Shown piece after piece: positions 1 to 6,686 of a DNA stretch of 18,525 bases; position 1 is the first letter of the stretch; every line of letters begins with the position of its first letter. The notes beneath the pieces are model-generated. The model ran no database searches. It saw only the letters and a list, made by a program, of their open reading frames with translations, and was not told where the DNA came from. The DNA is taken from positions 1 through 18,525 of the forward strand of contig DAOTZA010000124.1 in assembly GCA_034434515.1 (NCBI GenBank), in the 5' to 3' direction. The translations under genes and the position numbers were made by a program. Source of the stretch: NAK19 sp034434515. Its GTDB lineage: Bacteria > Chloroflexota > Anaerolineae > Anaerolineales > UBA4823.

Positions 1-198
1 CATGACCTCTATGAGCTAGCCCTCAAAGAGAAGGATTACCCCAGCCAGGTGATGTTGCAGTGGTTCATCGAAGAGCAAGTTGAGGAAGAAAAGAACGCCA
101 CCGAAATCATCGAAAAGCTCAAGATGATCGAGGCGCATGGCACGGCGGTCTTGATGCTCGACCACGAGTTAGGCGAACGCGAAGCTGAGGAAGAATAA
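1..198 (+). CDS. Ferritin, C-terminal part (5' end outside window)
   Basis: Frame 1 is open from the first base to a TAA at 196-198 and gives the last 65 residues of a protein. The stretch LQWFIEEQVEEEKNA is typical of the fourth helix of non-haem ferritins (Ftn type), where the Glu residues and the Gln belong to or lie near the ferroxidase centre. The end is rich in Glu (EREAEEE). Ferritins oxidise Fe(II) and store it as a mineral inside a 24-subunit cytosolic shell. The start and the first two thirds of the protein are missing, so the exact class cannot be fixed. A rho-independent terminator follows 22 bases downstream, so this gene ends its transcription unit. Confidence 0.85.
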   Translation, partial: HDLYELALKEKDYPSQVMLQWFIEEQVEEEKNATEIIEKLKMIEAHGTAVLMLDHELGEREAEEE

Positions 199-220
199 AT
201 TTCTATCCCTTAAGCTCTGA

Positions 221-253
221 TGCCCTGCCCTTTGGAATAGGCAGGGCATTTTT
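221..253 (+). terminator. Rho-independent terminator after ferritin
   Basis: A 9-bp perfect stem, TGCCCTGCC (221-229) with GGCAGGGCA (240-248), encloses a 10-nt loop and is followed by five T residues (249-253). It lies 22 bases after the ferritin stop. The rest of the gap up to 433 (about 180 bases) shows no gene and only a weak hairpin at 290-316. Confidence 0.9.
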
Positions 254-420
254 CCAGGTCTATCAACAGGAGATAAACCGAACCCGATGGAGTGCGGAAG
301 CATGGCTACTGCACTCTATCGAAAGCCATAAGTTAAAACGCTCTGGAGAAGTAAAGGGGATTTGGAAACCCTCCCCGAATCAGCCAATTAACCTCGCAAG
401 CGTTCTGTATCACCATCGAG

Positions 421-433
421 TAAAATTGACTCT
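421..433 (+). promoter_or_regulatory. Possible -10 element directly before the Nudix gene
   Basis: TAAAAT at 421-426 matches the sigma-70 -10 consensus in five of six positions and ends only 7 nt before the ATG at 434. Initiation at the usual distance would put the transcript start at or next to the ATG, giving a leaderless mRNA. There is no Shine-Dalgarno sequence before this ATG, which fits. No convincing -35 box is present, so this stays tentative. Confidence 0.3.
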
Positions 434-901
434 ATGAAGCTTGCCACTCTTTGTTATCTACGCAAAGACGGGAAAACCCTGATGATCCACCGCGTTAAGA
501 AGCAAAACGACGTCCATCAGGGCAAATGGAACGGTTTAGGAGGAAAATTTGAACCTGGTGAAACTCCGGAAGAGTGCGTGCGTCGAGAGGTTTTCGAGGA
601 AGCCGGCTTGCAGGTCAAACACCTGCACCTGAAAGGCTTTCTGACCTTCCCCCTGTTTGCCAACAACGAAGACTGGTATGCCTTTGTCTTCGTGTGTGAT
701 GAATTTGAAGGCGAGATCACCGATTCTCTAGAAGGCAATCTCGCTTGGATTGAAAACGACAAACTGCTTGAGTTACCCCTTTGGGAAGGCGACCGTCTGT
801 TTTTACCCTTGCTCGATCAGCCGGGGTTCTTCAGCGGCAAGTTTGTCTATCAAAATGGCAAGCTGGTCGAACACCACATCACGCGCTACCCCTCAGGATA
901 A
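434..901 (+). CDS. Nudix hydrolase, 8-oxo-dGTP diphosphatase-like (MutT family)
   Basis: This 155-aa protein carries a complete Nudix box at residues 37-59 (G-x5-E-x7-REVxEE-x-GL), whose Glu residues bind Mg2+ for cleavage of a nucleoside diphosphate linked to another group. The start (CYLRKDGKTLMIHR) and the WNGLGGKFEPGE stretch resemble the 8-oxo-dGTP/oxidised purine hydrolases that clean the nucleotide pool in the cytosol. The real substrate cannot be read from sequence. Length is normal for the family. The ATG has no Shine-Dalgarno sequence; a -10-like TAAAAT sits just before it. The gene is convergent with the aminotransferase gene, and its last 9 bases overlap the natural end of that reading frame (893-901). 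Confidence 0.85.
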   Translation: MKLATLCYLRKDGKTLMIHRVKKQNDVHQGKWNGLGGKFEPGETPEECVRREVFEEAGLQVKHLHLKGFLTFPLFANNEDWYAFVFVCDEFEGEITDSLEGNLAWIENDKLLELPLWEGDRLFLPLLDQPGFFSGKFVYQNGKLVEHHITRYPSG

Positions 902-937
902 AACGCGCCGAATGCGTGCCAGCCCTTCTTGGATGGT

Positions 938-2074
938 CTAAACTCCTGTGGCATAGGACAGCCGCAAATAGCCTTCGCCATACGCTCCAAACGCCGAGCC
1001 TGGTAATAAGGCAACACCCGCCTCCTCTAAAAGGCGATCCGCCAGCTCAGCCGAGCTTTGCCCTATCTCTCGGATATTCGGGAAAGCATAAAACGCCCCT
1101 TGCGGTTGACGACAACGGAAACCGGGAAGGCTGTTCAACCCACTGACCATCACCTCCCGCCGCCGTTGGAACTCTGCTACCATCTCATTCACAGCTTCTT
1201 GTTGCCCAAGAATAGCCTCCAGTCCGGCAAATTGGGTGAAATGGGCTGTTGCTCCAATCGAATGAGTGAGCAAGAGTTCAACTTGCTGCGCCAGTGCCAC
1301 GGGCATGATGCCAAAACCCAACCGCCAACCGGTCATCGAATAGGTCTTGGAGAAGCCATCAACGATGATGGTGCGCTCTTTCATCCCGGTCAGAGAGGCA
1401 ATGGAGGGGGCGGTCAAGTTATCATAAACCAGGCGCGAATAGATCTCATCGGATAGCACCCAACAATCATAGCGTTGCACCTGTTCGGCAATGTGGTGTA
1501 ACGCCTCCCAACTCAACACTCCGCCGGTAGGGTTGCTGGGTGAGTTGAGGATCACCAGTTTAGTGCGTGGATTGATCAACCGATCAAAAGCATCTAAGTC
1601 TAATGAAAAATCGTTTTCTTCCAGCAACGGCATGGCTACCGGGATACCTCCCGCAACCAGAATCATCGCCTCGTAAGTTGGAAAGCCAGGATCAGGGTAC
1701 ATCACCTCATCCCCCTCTTCGACCAATGCCAGGGTTGGGAAGAAAAGATTCGGCTTACCGCCGGGACTGATCACCACCTCCTGCGGTAAGATCGAGATAC
1801 CCCGCCGGCGGCCTGCATCCTCGGCAATGGCGGCGCGCAATTCCATCATGCCGGCTGGCGGCGTATAGCGAGTTTTTCCACTGCGAATAGCCTGGATACC
1901 CGCTTCACAGATGTTTTCAAAGGTCGGAAAATCCGGTTGTCCAATTTCAAAATGGATGATCTCCCGTCCTTCTTTCTCCAGTTGAAGGGCTCGCCCCAGC
2001 ACATGATAAGCCCCTTCTGGCTTCAAATGGGCTGTCCGTTTAGCAAACTCGAAGATTTGATCTCTTTGCGACAA
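938..2074 (-). CDS. PLP-dependent aminotransferase class I/II, ended early by an in-frame TAG
   Basis: Fold-type I aminotransferase related to aspartate aminotransferases; it would move an amino group between an amino acid and a 2-oxo acid in the cytosol. Visible are NPTG (N181), the D209-E-I-Y212 PLP site, the Schiff-base lysine K243 in SKTYSMTGWR, and the carboxylate-binding arginine R371 in LRLSYAT. The start is TTG (2072-2074), with GGGGGA upstream inside the end of panB; no ATG lies near the N-terminus. It begins 3 bases after the panB stop, so it is co-transcribed with hom and panB. The frame stops at TAG (938-940) at residue 378, yet continues in the same frame for TIQEGLARIRRVLS and a TGA at 893-895, which matches the usual C-terminal helix. 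Substrate is unknown. The truncated product keeps all catalytic residues. Confidence 0.85.
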   Translation of the reverse strand: MSQRDQIFEFAKRTAHLKPEGAYHVLGRALQLEKEGREIIHFEIGQPDFPTFENICEAGIQAIRSGKTRYTPPAGMMELRAAIAEDAGRRRGISILPQEVVISPGGKPNLFFPTLALVEEGDEVMYPDPGFPTYEAMILVAGGIPVAMPLLEENDFSLDLDAFDRLINPRTKLVILNSPSNPTGGVLSWEALHHIAEQVQRYDCWVLSDEIYSRLVYDNLTAPSIASLTGMKERTIIVDGFSKTYSMTGWRLGFGIMPVALAQQVELLLTHSIGATAHFTQFAGLEAILGQQEAVNEMVAEFQRRREVMVSGLNSLPGFRCRQPQGAFYAFPNIREIGQSSAELADRLLEEAGVALLPGSAFGAYGEGYLRLSYATGV

Positions 2075-2077
2075 CGA

Positions 2078-2935
2078 TTATTCCCCCAGCATCTTGAGCA
2101 ACTCTTCGTATTCCTGATCAGGCATTCCAAACCAGTTCTCAGGGGCCGGGAAGGTTGCCGATTTGACCTCCGTAACGTATTGCTTCAAGCCGTTCAAAAT
2201 CACTTCCCCTGCATTTCCAAAAACTTTTGCCATTTTCGGTTTGAACTTGGGATATAAACCGAACATATCGTGATAAATCAGCAGTTGTCCATGCGCGTGA
2301 GGCCCAGAACCCAAAGAAAAGATCAAGGTATTTTTTGCCCGCTCGGTGATCAGTTTACACAGGCGATCTGGAACCATTTCTAACAGGATGGCAAACGCTC
2401 CCGCCTCTTCCAGAGCCTTAGCGTCATCCACAATCTTCTTTGCCAGGGCAGCCGATTTTCCCTGTAAGCGAAAGCCGCCTAAAGCAGACACAGATTGGGG
2501 TGTTAAGCCCAGGTGCCCTATGGCAGGGATGCCAGCATCCACAATGGTACGAATGCGTGGCGCCATGGCTTGCCCGCCTTCGAGTTTAATGGCATCACAG
2601 CCAGCCTCTGCCATAAATCGCCCGGCGTTTTTGACCGCGATTTCATCGCTGGGCTGATAGGACATATAGGGCATATCACCGACCACAAACGCCGTCGGAG
2701 CACCACGGCGTACGGCGGCTGCATGACGGATCATATCATCCATCGTGACCGGCAACGTGGTATCGTAACCCAACATGGTCATCCCCAGGCTGTCCCCCAC
2801 CAGGATCATCTCCACACCAGCCTGTTCTTGCAGATAAGCGGTCGGATAATCATAACAAGTCAGCCAACTGATAGGTTCTCCCTCCTGGGCTTTTTGAAAA
2901 AGATAAGGTAAGGTTATTTTTTTACGTTCGGTCAT
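2078..2935 (-). CDS. panB: 3-methyl-2-oxobutanoate hydroxymethyltransferase
   Basis: PanB makes ketopantoate from 2-oxoisovalerate and 5,10-methylene-tetrahydrofolate, the first committed step to pantothenate and CoA. The 285-aa product has the family motifs in order: SWLTCYDYPTA (23-33), LVGDSLGM with Mg-ligand D48, D87, K117-x-E119, H141-L-G-LTPQ, the likely catalytic base E186, and GPHAHGQLLIYHDMFG (211-226). The usual IGIGAG segment reads FSLGSG here (206-211), a mild divergence. The ATG at 2935 is chosen over in-frame starts further upstream because it is preceded by AGAAAGGA, starts the conserved sequence, and leaves a 25-base gap to hom; a longer start would run into hom. It is the middle gene of hom-panB-aminotransferase. 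Confidence 0.95.
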   Translation of the reverse strand: MTERKKITLPYLFQKAQEGEPISWLTCYDYPTAYLQEQAGVEMILVGDSLGMTMLGYDTTLPVTMDDMIRHAAAVRRGAPTAFVVGDMPYMSYQPSDEIAVKNAGRFMAEAGCDAIKLEGGQAMAPRIRTIVDAGIPAIGHLGLTPQSVSALGGFRLQGKSAALAKKIVDDAKALEEAGAFAILLEMVPDRLCKLITERAKNTLIFSLGSGPHAHGQLLIYHDMFGLYPKFKPKMAKVFGNAGEVILNGLKQYVTEVKSATFPAPENWFGMPDQEYEELLKMLGE

Positions 2936-2960
2936 CTTTGATCCTTTCTGGAAATTAGAG

Positions 2961-3989
2961 TTATCCCTTTCGGTAGATAGATAGGATATCAGCCAGCAGT
3001 GCATAACCCGTTTCAAGCCGGCCAGCCCCTGCTCCAACCAGCGTGACATCCCCCAGATAGCGAGTGGTGTAGTTAATCGCATTGGTTGCGCCCATCACCT
3101 GGGCTAGCGGATTGGACAGTGGTAAAGCCAACGGTCTCACACTTGCTTTAATTGTACCTTCACTCACCTCCAAGGAGCCGATTAACTTCCATCGCTTTCC
3201 TTCCCGGCGGGCTTGCTCAATGTCAGCCAAGGTTAGATGGGTGATTCCTTGCCGATTCACCTCCTGCATTGTGATCGATTTTCCCATCAAGACATTAGCG
3301 AGAATCACGATCTTTCCGGCGGCATCATAGCCCTCCACATCTCCGCTAGGGTCAGCTTCTGCATAGCCTAACCTTTGGGCTTCTGCCAGAGCAGAAGCGT
3401 AATCATTTCCCTGTTCCATCTTAGTAAGGATAAAATTCGTTGTGCCGTTAAAGATACCCTGAACGCGGTGAATTTCAGCGGCTTTCAGCCATTTCATCCC
3501 CAAGAAGATAGCTGGCGTGCCACTCATCACCGTTCCCTCGAAGCCGATCTGGGCGCTGTTTTGCTCAGCCAATCTCTGCAATTCCGGGTAATGCAAAGCG
3601 ATGGGGCCCTTGTTGGTAGTTACCACATGCCTGCCGGAGTGAAGAGCCTGGCGGATGTAACTGGTAGCGGGTTCCCCTGTGCGCAAGTCGGTATAACTGG
3701 CTTCCACCAGCACATCATATTCCAACCCATTGAGCATCTCCTCCACCGAACGCTCCTTTATTTCCGCCGGGATTGTTCTTAAATCCCCTTTTGCTGCTGC
3801 AGCCAGGATATTCTCGAGGGGAATCCCTGCCGGGTCAGCCAGACTGCCCATTCGCAGATCATTCACCCCCACCACCGAGAACCTTAAGCCATAGCTAGCT
3901 TCAAGAGTCTGTCGTTGCTCAGCTAGAATGCTCAATAATCCTTGCCCCACATTACCCAAACCGATCATGAGTAAGCGAATGTTTTGCAT
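2961..3989 (-). CDS. hom: Homoserine dehydrogenase, short form without ACT domain
   Basis: Reduces aspartate semialdehyde to homoserine with NAD(P)H, the branch point to threonine and methionine. The 342-aa protein shows the Rossmann motif GLGNVGQG (10-17), NKGPIA with K127, EGTVMSGTPA (151-160), NGTTNFILTKM (181-191) and EADPSGDVEGYDAAGK (211-226) with catalytic K226. It ends at about residue 342 right after the catalytic domain, so the regulatory ACT domain of many bacterial enzymes (about 430 aa) is missing, and threonine feedback through ACT is not expected. GGAGG lies 4 bases before the ATG. It is the first gene of the operon with panB (25-base gap) and the aminotransferase. The upstream leader holds a hairpin and a candidate promoter. 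Confidence 0.93.
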   Translation of the reverse strand: MQNIRLLMIGLGNVGQGLLSILAEQRQTLEASYGLRFSVVGVNDLRMGSLADPAGIPLENILAAAAKGDLRTIPAEIKERSVEEMLNGLEYDVLVEASYTDLRTGEPATSYIRQALHSGRHVVTTNKGPIALHYPELQRLAEQNSAQIGFEGTVMSGTPAIFLGMKWLKAAEIHRVQGIFNGTTNFILTKMEQGNDYASALAEAQRLGYAEADPSGDVEGYDAAGKIVILANVLMGKSITMQEVNRQGITHLTLADIEQARREGKRWKLIGSLEVSEGTIKASVRPLALPLSNPLAQVMGATNAINYTTRYLGDVTLVGAGAGRLETGYALLADILSIYRKG

Positions 3990-4016
3990 GATGCCTCCAC
4001 AATGGATGGTATTCAG

Positions 4017-4044
4017 GAACGCCCCATTGGATGGTGCAACGTTC
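4017..4044 (-). promoter_or_regulatory. Hairpin in the hom leader
   Basis: GAACG at 4017-4021 pairs with CGTTC at 4040-4044, and inside it CCAT (4024-4027) pairs with ATGG (4031-4034) around a 3-nt loop. It would form in the roughly 75-base 5' leader of hom and ends 28 bases before the start codon. There is no T run after it, so it is not a classic terminator. A role in translation or mRNA stability is only a guess. Confidence 0.3.
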
Positions 4045-4071
4045 TGCTAATTTCACCAGAGGCGCATGTCC

Positions 4072-4097
4072 ATTATACTTGCATCGGGGGATGCCAA
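4072..4097 (-). promoter_or_regulatory. Candidate promoter of the hom-panB-aminotransferase operon
   Basis: Read on the minus strand, a perfect TATAAT lies at 4077-4072 and a -35-like TTGGCA at 4097-4092. The spacer is 14 bp, short of the optimum, which argues for help from a regulator or a weak promoter. An inverted repeat GCATC-N4-GATGC (4081-4094) fills the spacer and could be an operator. The transcript would start near 4065. Confidence 0.4.
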
Positions 4098-4128
4098 CCA
4101 GATTTTTTGTTCTTATCCCTGACTCTCC

Positions 4129-4160
4129 CTCGTGATAGTGACCCTAGCACGAGTTTCGTG
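4129..4160. promoter_or_regulatory. Three TCGTG/CACGA half-sites upstream of the amidohydrolase promoter
   Basis: TCGTG occurs at 4130-4134, its complement CACGA at 4148-4152, and TCGTG again at 4156-4160. The first two form the 6-bp inverted repeat CTCGTG/CACGAG spaced by 13 bases; the last two form CACGA-GTT-TCGTG. They end about 20 bases upstream of the extended -10 at 4179-4187, where a regulator would touch the -35 zone. No family can be named. Confidence 0.35.
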
Positions 4161-4178
4161 AATACAGAGGACTGCTAA

Positions 4179-4187
4179 TGCTATAAT
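4179..4187 (+). promoter_or_regulatory. Extended -10 promoter of the amidohydrolase gene
   Basis: TGCTATAAT is a perfect extended -10 (TGn plus TATAAT). No good -35 box lies 17 bases upstream (TGAATA), which is common for extended -10 promoters. Transcription would start near 4194 and give a leader of about 64 bases before the ATG at 4258. Confidence 0.6.
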
Positions 4188-4257
4188 TAAGTCAGTCACA
4201 ATCGGCTAGTTTTCAGGAAAATATTTGCCGAATCTTACAATTGTAGAGAGGAGAACC

Positions 4258-6114
4258 ATGAAACCACCCCATTTGATAACCCTCATCCTTTTATTCAGTC
4301 TTATCCTGGTTGCCTGCCAAAGGGCAACCCTTTCCCCGACCACCGCCGCGCCGCCAGAACCGACCATCCCTCCCCCTCCCACCCAAATCCCACCCACCAA
4401 ACCCATTGTAACCCTCACCCCTACCCCCTTAGGCGGAGTCAGTCTACCAGCCAGTGAAAAAGCTGACCTCGTTCTTCAGAACGGCTTTATTTACACCGTC
4501 GATTCCGCCCGCAACGTAGCCGAAGCGGTGGCCGTCAAAGGAGACACAATCATCTATGTCGGGACGAACGAAGGCGTCCGGGCGTATATCGGCCCAGACA
4601 CGCAAACGGTTAATCTGCAAGGGCGCATGGTCTTACCAGCCTTTGTGGATAGCCATGCTCATGCCACTTCAGGGGTCTCAGATATCTACGAAGTCTCCCT
4701 CTACGGCATCGACGCGGTGGAGAAATACCAGCAAACCATTCGGAACTTCCTCGCTGAAAACCCTGGTTTGAAAGCCCTGCAAGGCGCTGGCTGGATCAAC
4801 AACGTCTTTGGCGCCAACGGACCCACCACAGCCATGCTGGATGAAATCGTCCCCGATATTCCCGCAGTGTTGTATTCTGAAGACTATCACAGTGTCTGGG
4901 TCAACAGCAAAACCCTGCAACTGGCCGGGATCACCAGAGACACGCCCGATCCAGAAGGCGGCGTGATCGAAAGGGATGCCAATGGCAATCCCAGCGGGAC
5001 ATTGCGCGAAACGGCTATGGATCTGGTTACGGAGGTGATTCCGTCCTACACAGTGGAGCAGTATTTGGAGGGGTTAGAATACTTTCAGAGTTTCGCCCAT
5101 TCCTTAGGCATTACCACCGTCTATATCCCTTCTCTACCGGGCGGTCTAGGAGAGGCACTCGCAGCCTTGCATGAGTTTGATACTTCGGGAAAAATGAGCA
5201 TCCGTTTCCCCACTGCGGCCGGGATTAACCCTGATGATCCGCTTTCTAAAGTCGATGAGATTAAAACATTGATCGAGAGAGAAAAAGGCGGCTATTTTGA
5301 GGTTATCGGGGCAAAAATCTTTATGGATGGCGTGTTAGAGGGAAGTACCGCTTATCTTGAACAACCCTATCTGCACATCCCCAACTCACGCGGCGAACTA
5401 TTATGGGATCCCCAGAAGTACACCGAGGTATGCACCGCGCTGGATCGCGCCGGCATTCAAATCCATGTGCATTCGATTGGCGATGCCGCAACGCGCATTA
5501 CCCTGGATGGTTTTGAAGTTGCCCGGCAACAAAATGGGCAACGCGACTCGCGCAACATCATCACCCATCTGCAACTGGTCAATCCCGCGGACATCGATCG
5601 CATGGCAGACCTCGGCGTGATTGCGGTGCCTCAACCCTATTGGTTCGTCATCGATACCTACTATACCCAGGCGGTCGAATTTGTTGGAAAAGAACGCGCT
5701 GATCGCCAATACCCAATGAAGACCTTTTTTGATAAAGGAATCGTGGTAGCTTCAGCCTCCGACTACCCGGTTTCTTGGCCGCCAAATCCTCTATATGCGA
5801 TCGAAATTGGCGTCACCCGCACCGTTCCACAAAGCCTGGGCGACATTTACGTTGGCGCTGACTTTCAAACGCCTCTCAACCCTCAGGAGCGGGTTACGGT
5901 GGAGCAAATGATCGCCAGCTTCACAATCAATGGAGCTCATGCTACCTTTTTGGAGAATCAAATCGGCTCAATCGAGGTGGGCAAAAAAGCCGACTTAATC
6001 GTTCTGAGCCAGAATATTCTCCAGATTCCCCCCAGTGAAATTCACCGCACAACCATTTTATTGACCTTTTTCGAGGGGAAAGAAGTTTACCGCGACGAAG
6101 AATACGCTCAATAA
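4258..6114 (+). CDS. Lipoprotein amidohydrolase, YtcJ-like (amidohydrolase 3 family)
   Basis: A 618-aa metal-dependent hydrolase of the amidohydrolase superfamily. Residues 1-20 form a lipoprotein signal peptide ending in LVAC (C20), so the protein should be anchored outside the cytoplasmic membrane. A Pro/Thr-rich linker (about 28-60) precedes the catalytic domain. Metal-site candidates are H133 and H135 (DSHAH), K353 in GAKIFMDG as a carboxylated lysine, H405 in HVHSIGD, H437 in THLQL, and D502 in ASDYP. The start at 4258 is preferred over an ATG at 4225 because AGAGAGGAG lies just upstream and the signal peptide begins here. The family includes YtcJ and N-substituted formamide deformylase; the substrate is unknown. 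Family members are often cytosolic, so the lipobox is notable. The gene is alone between its promoter and a terminator. Confidence 0.88.
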   Translation: MKPPHLITLILLFSLILVACQRATLSPTTAAPPEPTIPPPPTQIPPTKPIVTLTPTPLGGVSLPASEKADLVLQNGFIYTVDSARNVAEAVAVKGDTIIYVGTNEGVRAYIGPDTQTVNLQGRMVLPAFVDSHAHATSGVSDIYEVSLYGIDAVEKYQQTIRNFLAENPGLKALQGAGWINNVFGANGPTTAMLDEIVPDIPAVLYSEDYHSVWVNSKTLQLAGITRDTPDPEGGVIERDANGNPSGTLRETAMDLVTEVIPSYTVEQYLEGLEYFQSFAHSLGITTVYIPSLPGGLGEALAALHEFDTSGKMSIRFPTAAGINPDDPLSKVDEIKTLIEREKGGYFEVIGAKIFMDGVLEGSTAYLEQPYLHIPNSRGELLWDPQKYTEVCTALDRAGIQIHVHSIGDAATRITLDGFEVARQQNGQRDSRNIITHLQLVNPADIDRMADLGVIAVPQPYWFVIDTYYTQAVEFVGKERADRQYPMKTFFDKGIVVASASDYPVSWPPNPLYAIEIGVTRTVPQSLGDIYVGADFQTPLNPQERVTVEQMIASFTINGAHATFLENQIGSIEVGKKADLIVLSQNILQIPPSEIHRTTILLTFFEGKEVYRDEEYAQ

Positions 6115-6123
6115 ATTGGGAGA

Positions 6124-6157
6124 AAAAGTGACCGGCTTCATTTCGCCGGTCACTTTT
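6124..6157. terminator. Strong bidirectional terminator
   Basis: A 13-bp perfect stem, AAAAGTGACCGGC (6124-6136) with GCCGGTCACTTTT (6145-6157), has an 8-nt loop. It has a T run at the 3' side on both strands (TTTT on plus, TTTTT on minus). It lies 9 bases after the amidohydrolase stop and 85 bases beyond the end of the convergent Rrf2 gene, so it can serve both. Confidence 0.88.
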
Positions 6158-6241
6158 CCATCTCCAAACCCCAAAGATTTTCCTCACCGCAGGAGCCAGT
6201 GGCTCCTTTTAGCCTGCCTCCCTACCAGAGTTTCGACAAGG

Positions 6242-6649
6242 CTATTTCTTTCCGTTGACAACTTTATCAAAGGTGGTGTTTTTGAGTTTTTGCACCAGTT
6301 CATACTGGGCTTCACACCAAACTGGATGAATGGGGCAGTCGTCGCTAAACTTACACTCGCCGCTCTCCCCAACGCATTCGTTGAGCATGATCGGCCCATC
6401 AATAGCTTCAATCACCTCTAATAAGGAAATATCCTTGGGTGGCCGCGCCAGAGAGACCCCTCCTCTTGCACCGCGGGAGGTCGTCAATAAGCCGGCTACC
6501 GACAATTGAGAGACAATTTTGGCAAGAAATGAGGGCGGAATTTGCTGCTCTTGAGCAATCGTACTGGTCGCGGCGCGATGATCCGCCCCTAAACGGGCTA
6601 AAAAGGTTACCGCTCGCACGGCATAGTCGGCCTGTCGTGTGATTTGCAT
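6242..6649 (-). CDS. Rrf2-family transcriptional regulator, probably Fe-S-sensing
   Basis: The 135-aa protein has the Rrf2 fold: an N-terminal winged helix (ITRQADYAVRAVTFLA, then IPPSFLAKIVSQLSVAGLLTTSRGARGGVSLA at about 37-68) and a dimerisation helix. Four cysteines follow at 92, 99, 105 and 112. In IscR and NsrR three cysteines in this place (near 92, 98 and 104) hold a [2Fe-2S] or [4Fe-4S] cluster; here the first gap is one residue longer and a fourth Cys is present. It therefore likely senses iron-sulphur status, NO or redox, but IscR, NsrR, RsrR and CymR-like roles cannot be told apart. The ATG has GGGAGCAGG upstream. The gene is divergent from ugd and has a near-palindrome over its own -10, suggesting autoregulation. 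It stops with TAG. Confidence 0.9.
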   Translation of the reverse strand: MQITRQADYAVRAVTFLARLGADHRAATSTIAQEQQIPPSFLAKIVSQLSVAGLLTTSRGARGGVSLARPPKDISLLEVIEAIDGPIMLNECVGESGECKFSDDCPIHPVWCEAQYELVQKLKNTTFDKVVNGKK

Positions 6650-6686
6650 CTTACCTGCTCCCTTTTAGGTTAAGTGGGTAGAATTT

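Noticed and set aside
290..316. Hairpin GAGTGC/GCACTC before the Nudix gene, considered as tRNA or small RNA
   Set aside because: Only 6 bp with a 15-nt loop, no tRNA arms, no T run, and no other support.
269..325. 14-codon ORF with AGGAG upstream in the gap after ferritin
   Set aside because: Too short to judge and no recognisable peptide; a chance match is most likely.
893..940. Amber codon as a sign of genome-wide TAG recoding
   Set aside because: TAG ends three other genes in the window at sensible places (6242-6244, 9776-9778, 15913-15915), so TAG works as a normal stop.
1058..1456. Long plus-strand open frames inside the aminotransferase, transporter and GT-C genes
   Set aside because: Their products lack known motifs and ribosome sites, while the minus-strand frames encode full conserved proteins; they are shadows.
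2936..3082. Longer N-terminus for panB
   Set aside because: The extra 49 residues would overlap hom by over 120 bases, have no family similarity, and the ATG at 2935 has a ribosome site.
4225..4257. Upstream ATG for the amidohydrolase
   Set aside because: It adds 11 polar residues before a clear lipoprotein signal peptide; AGAGAGGAG sits before the ATG at 4258.
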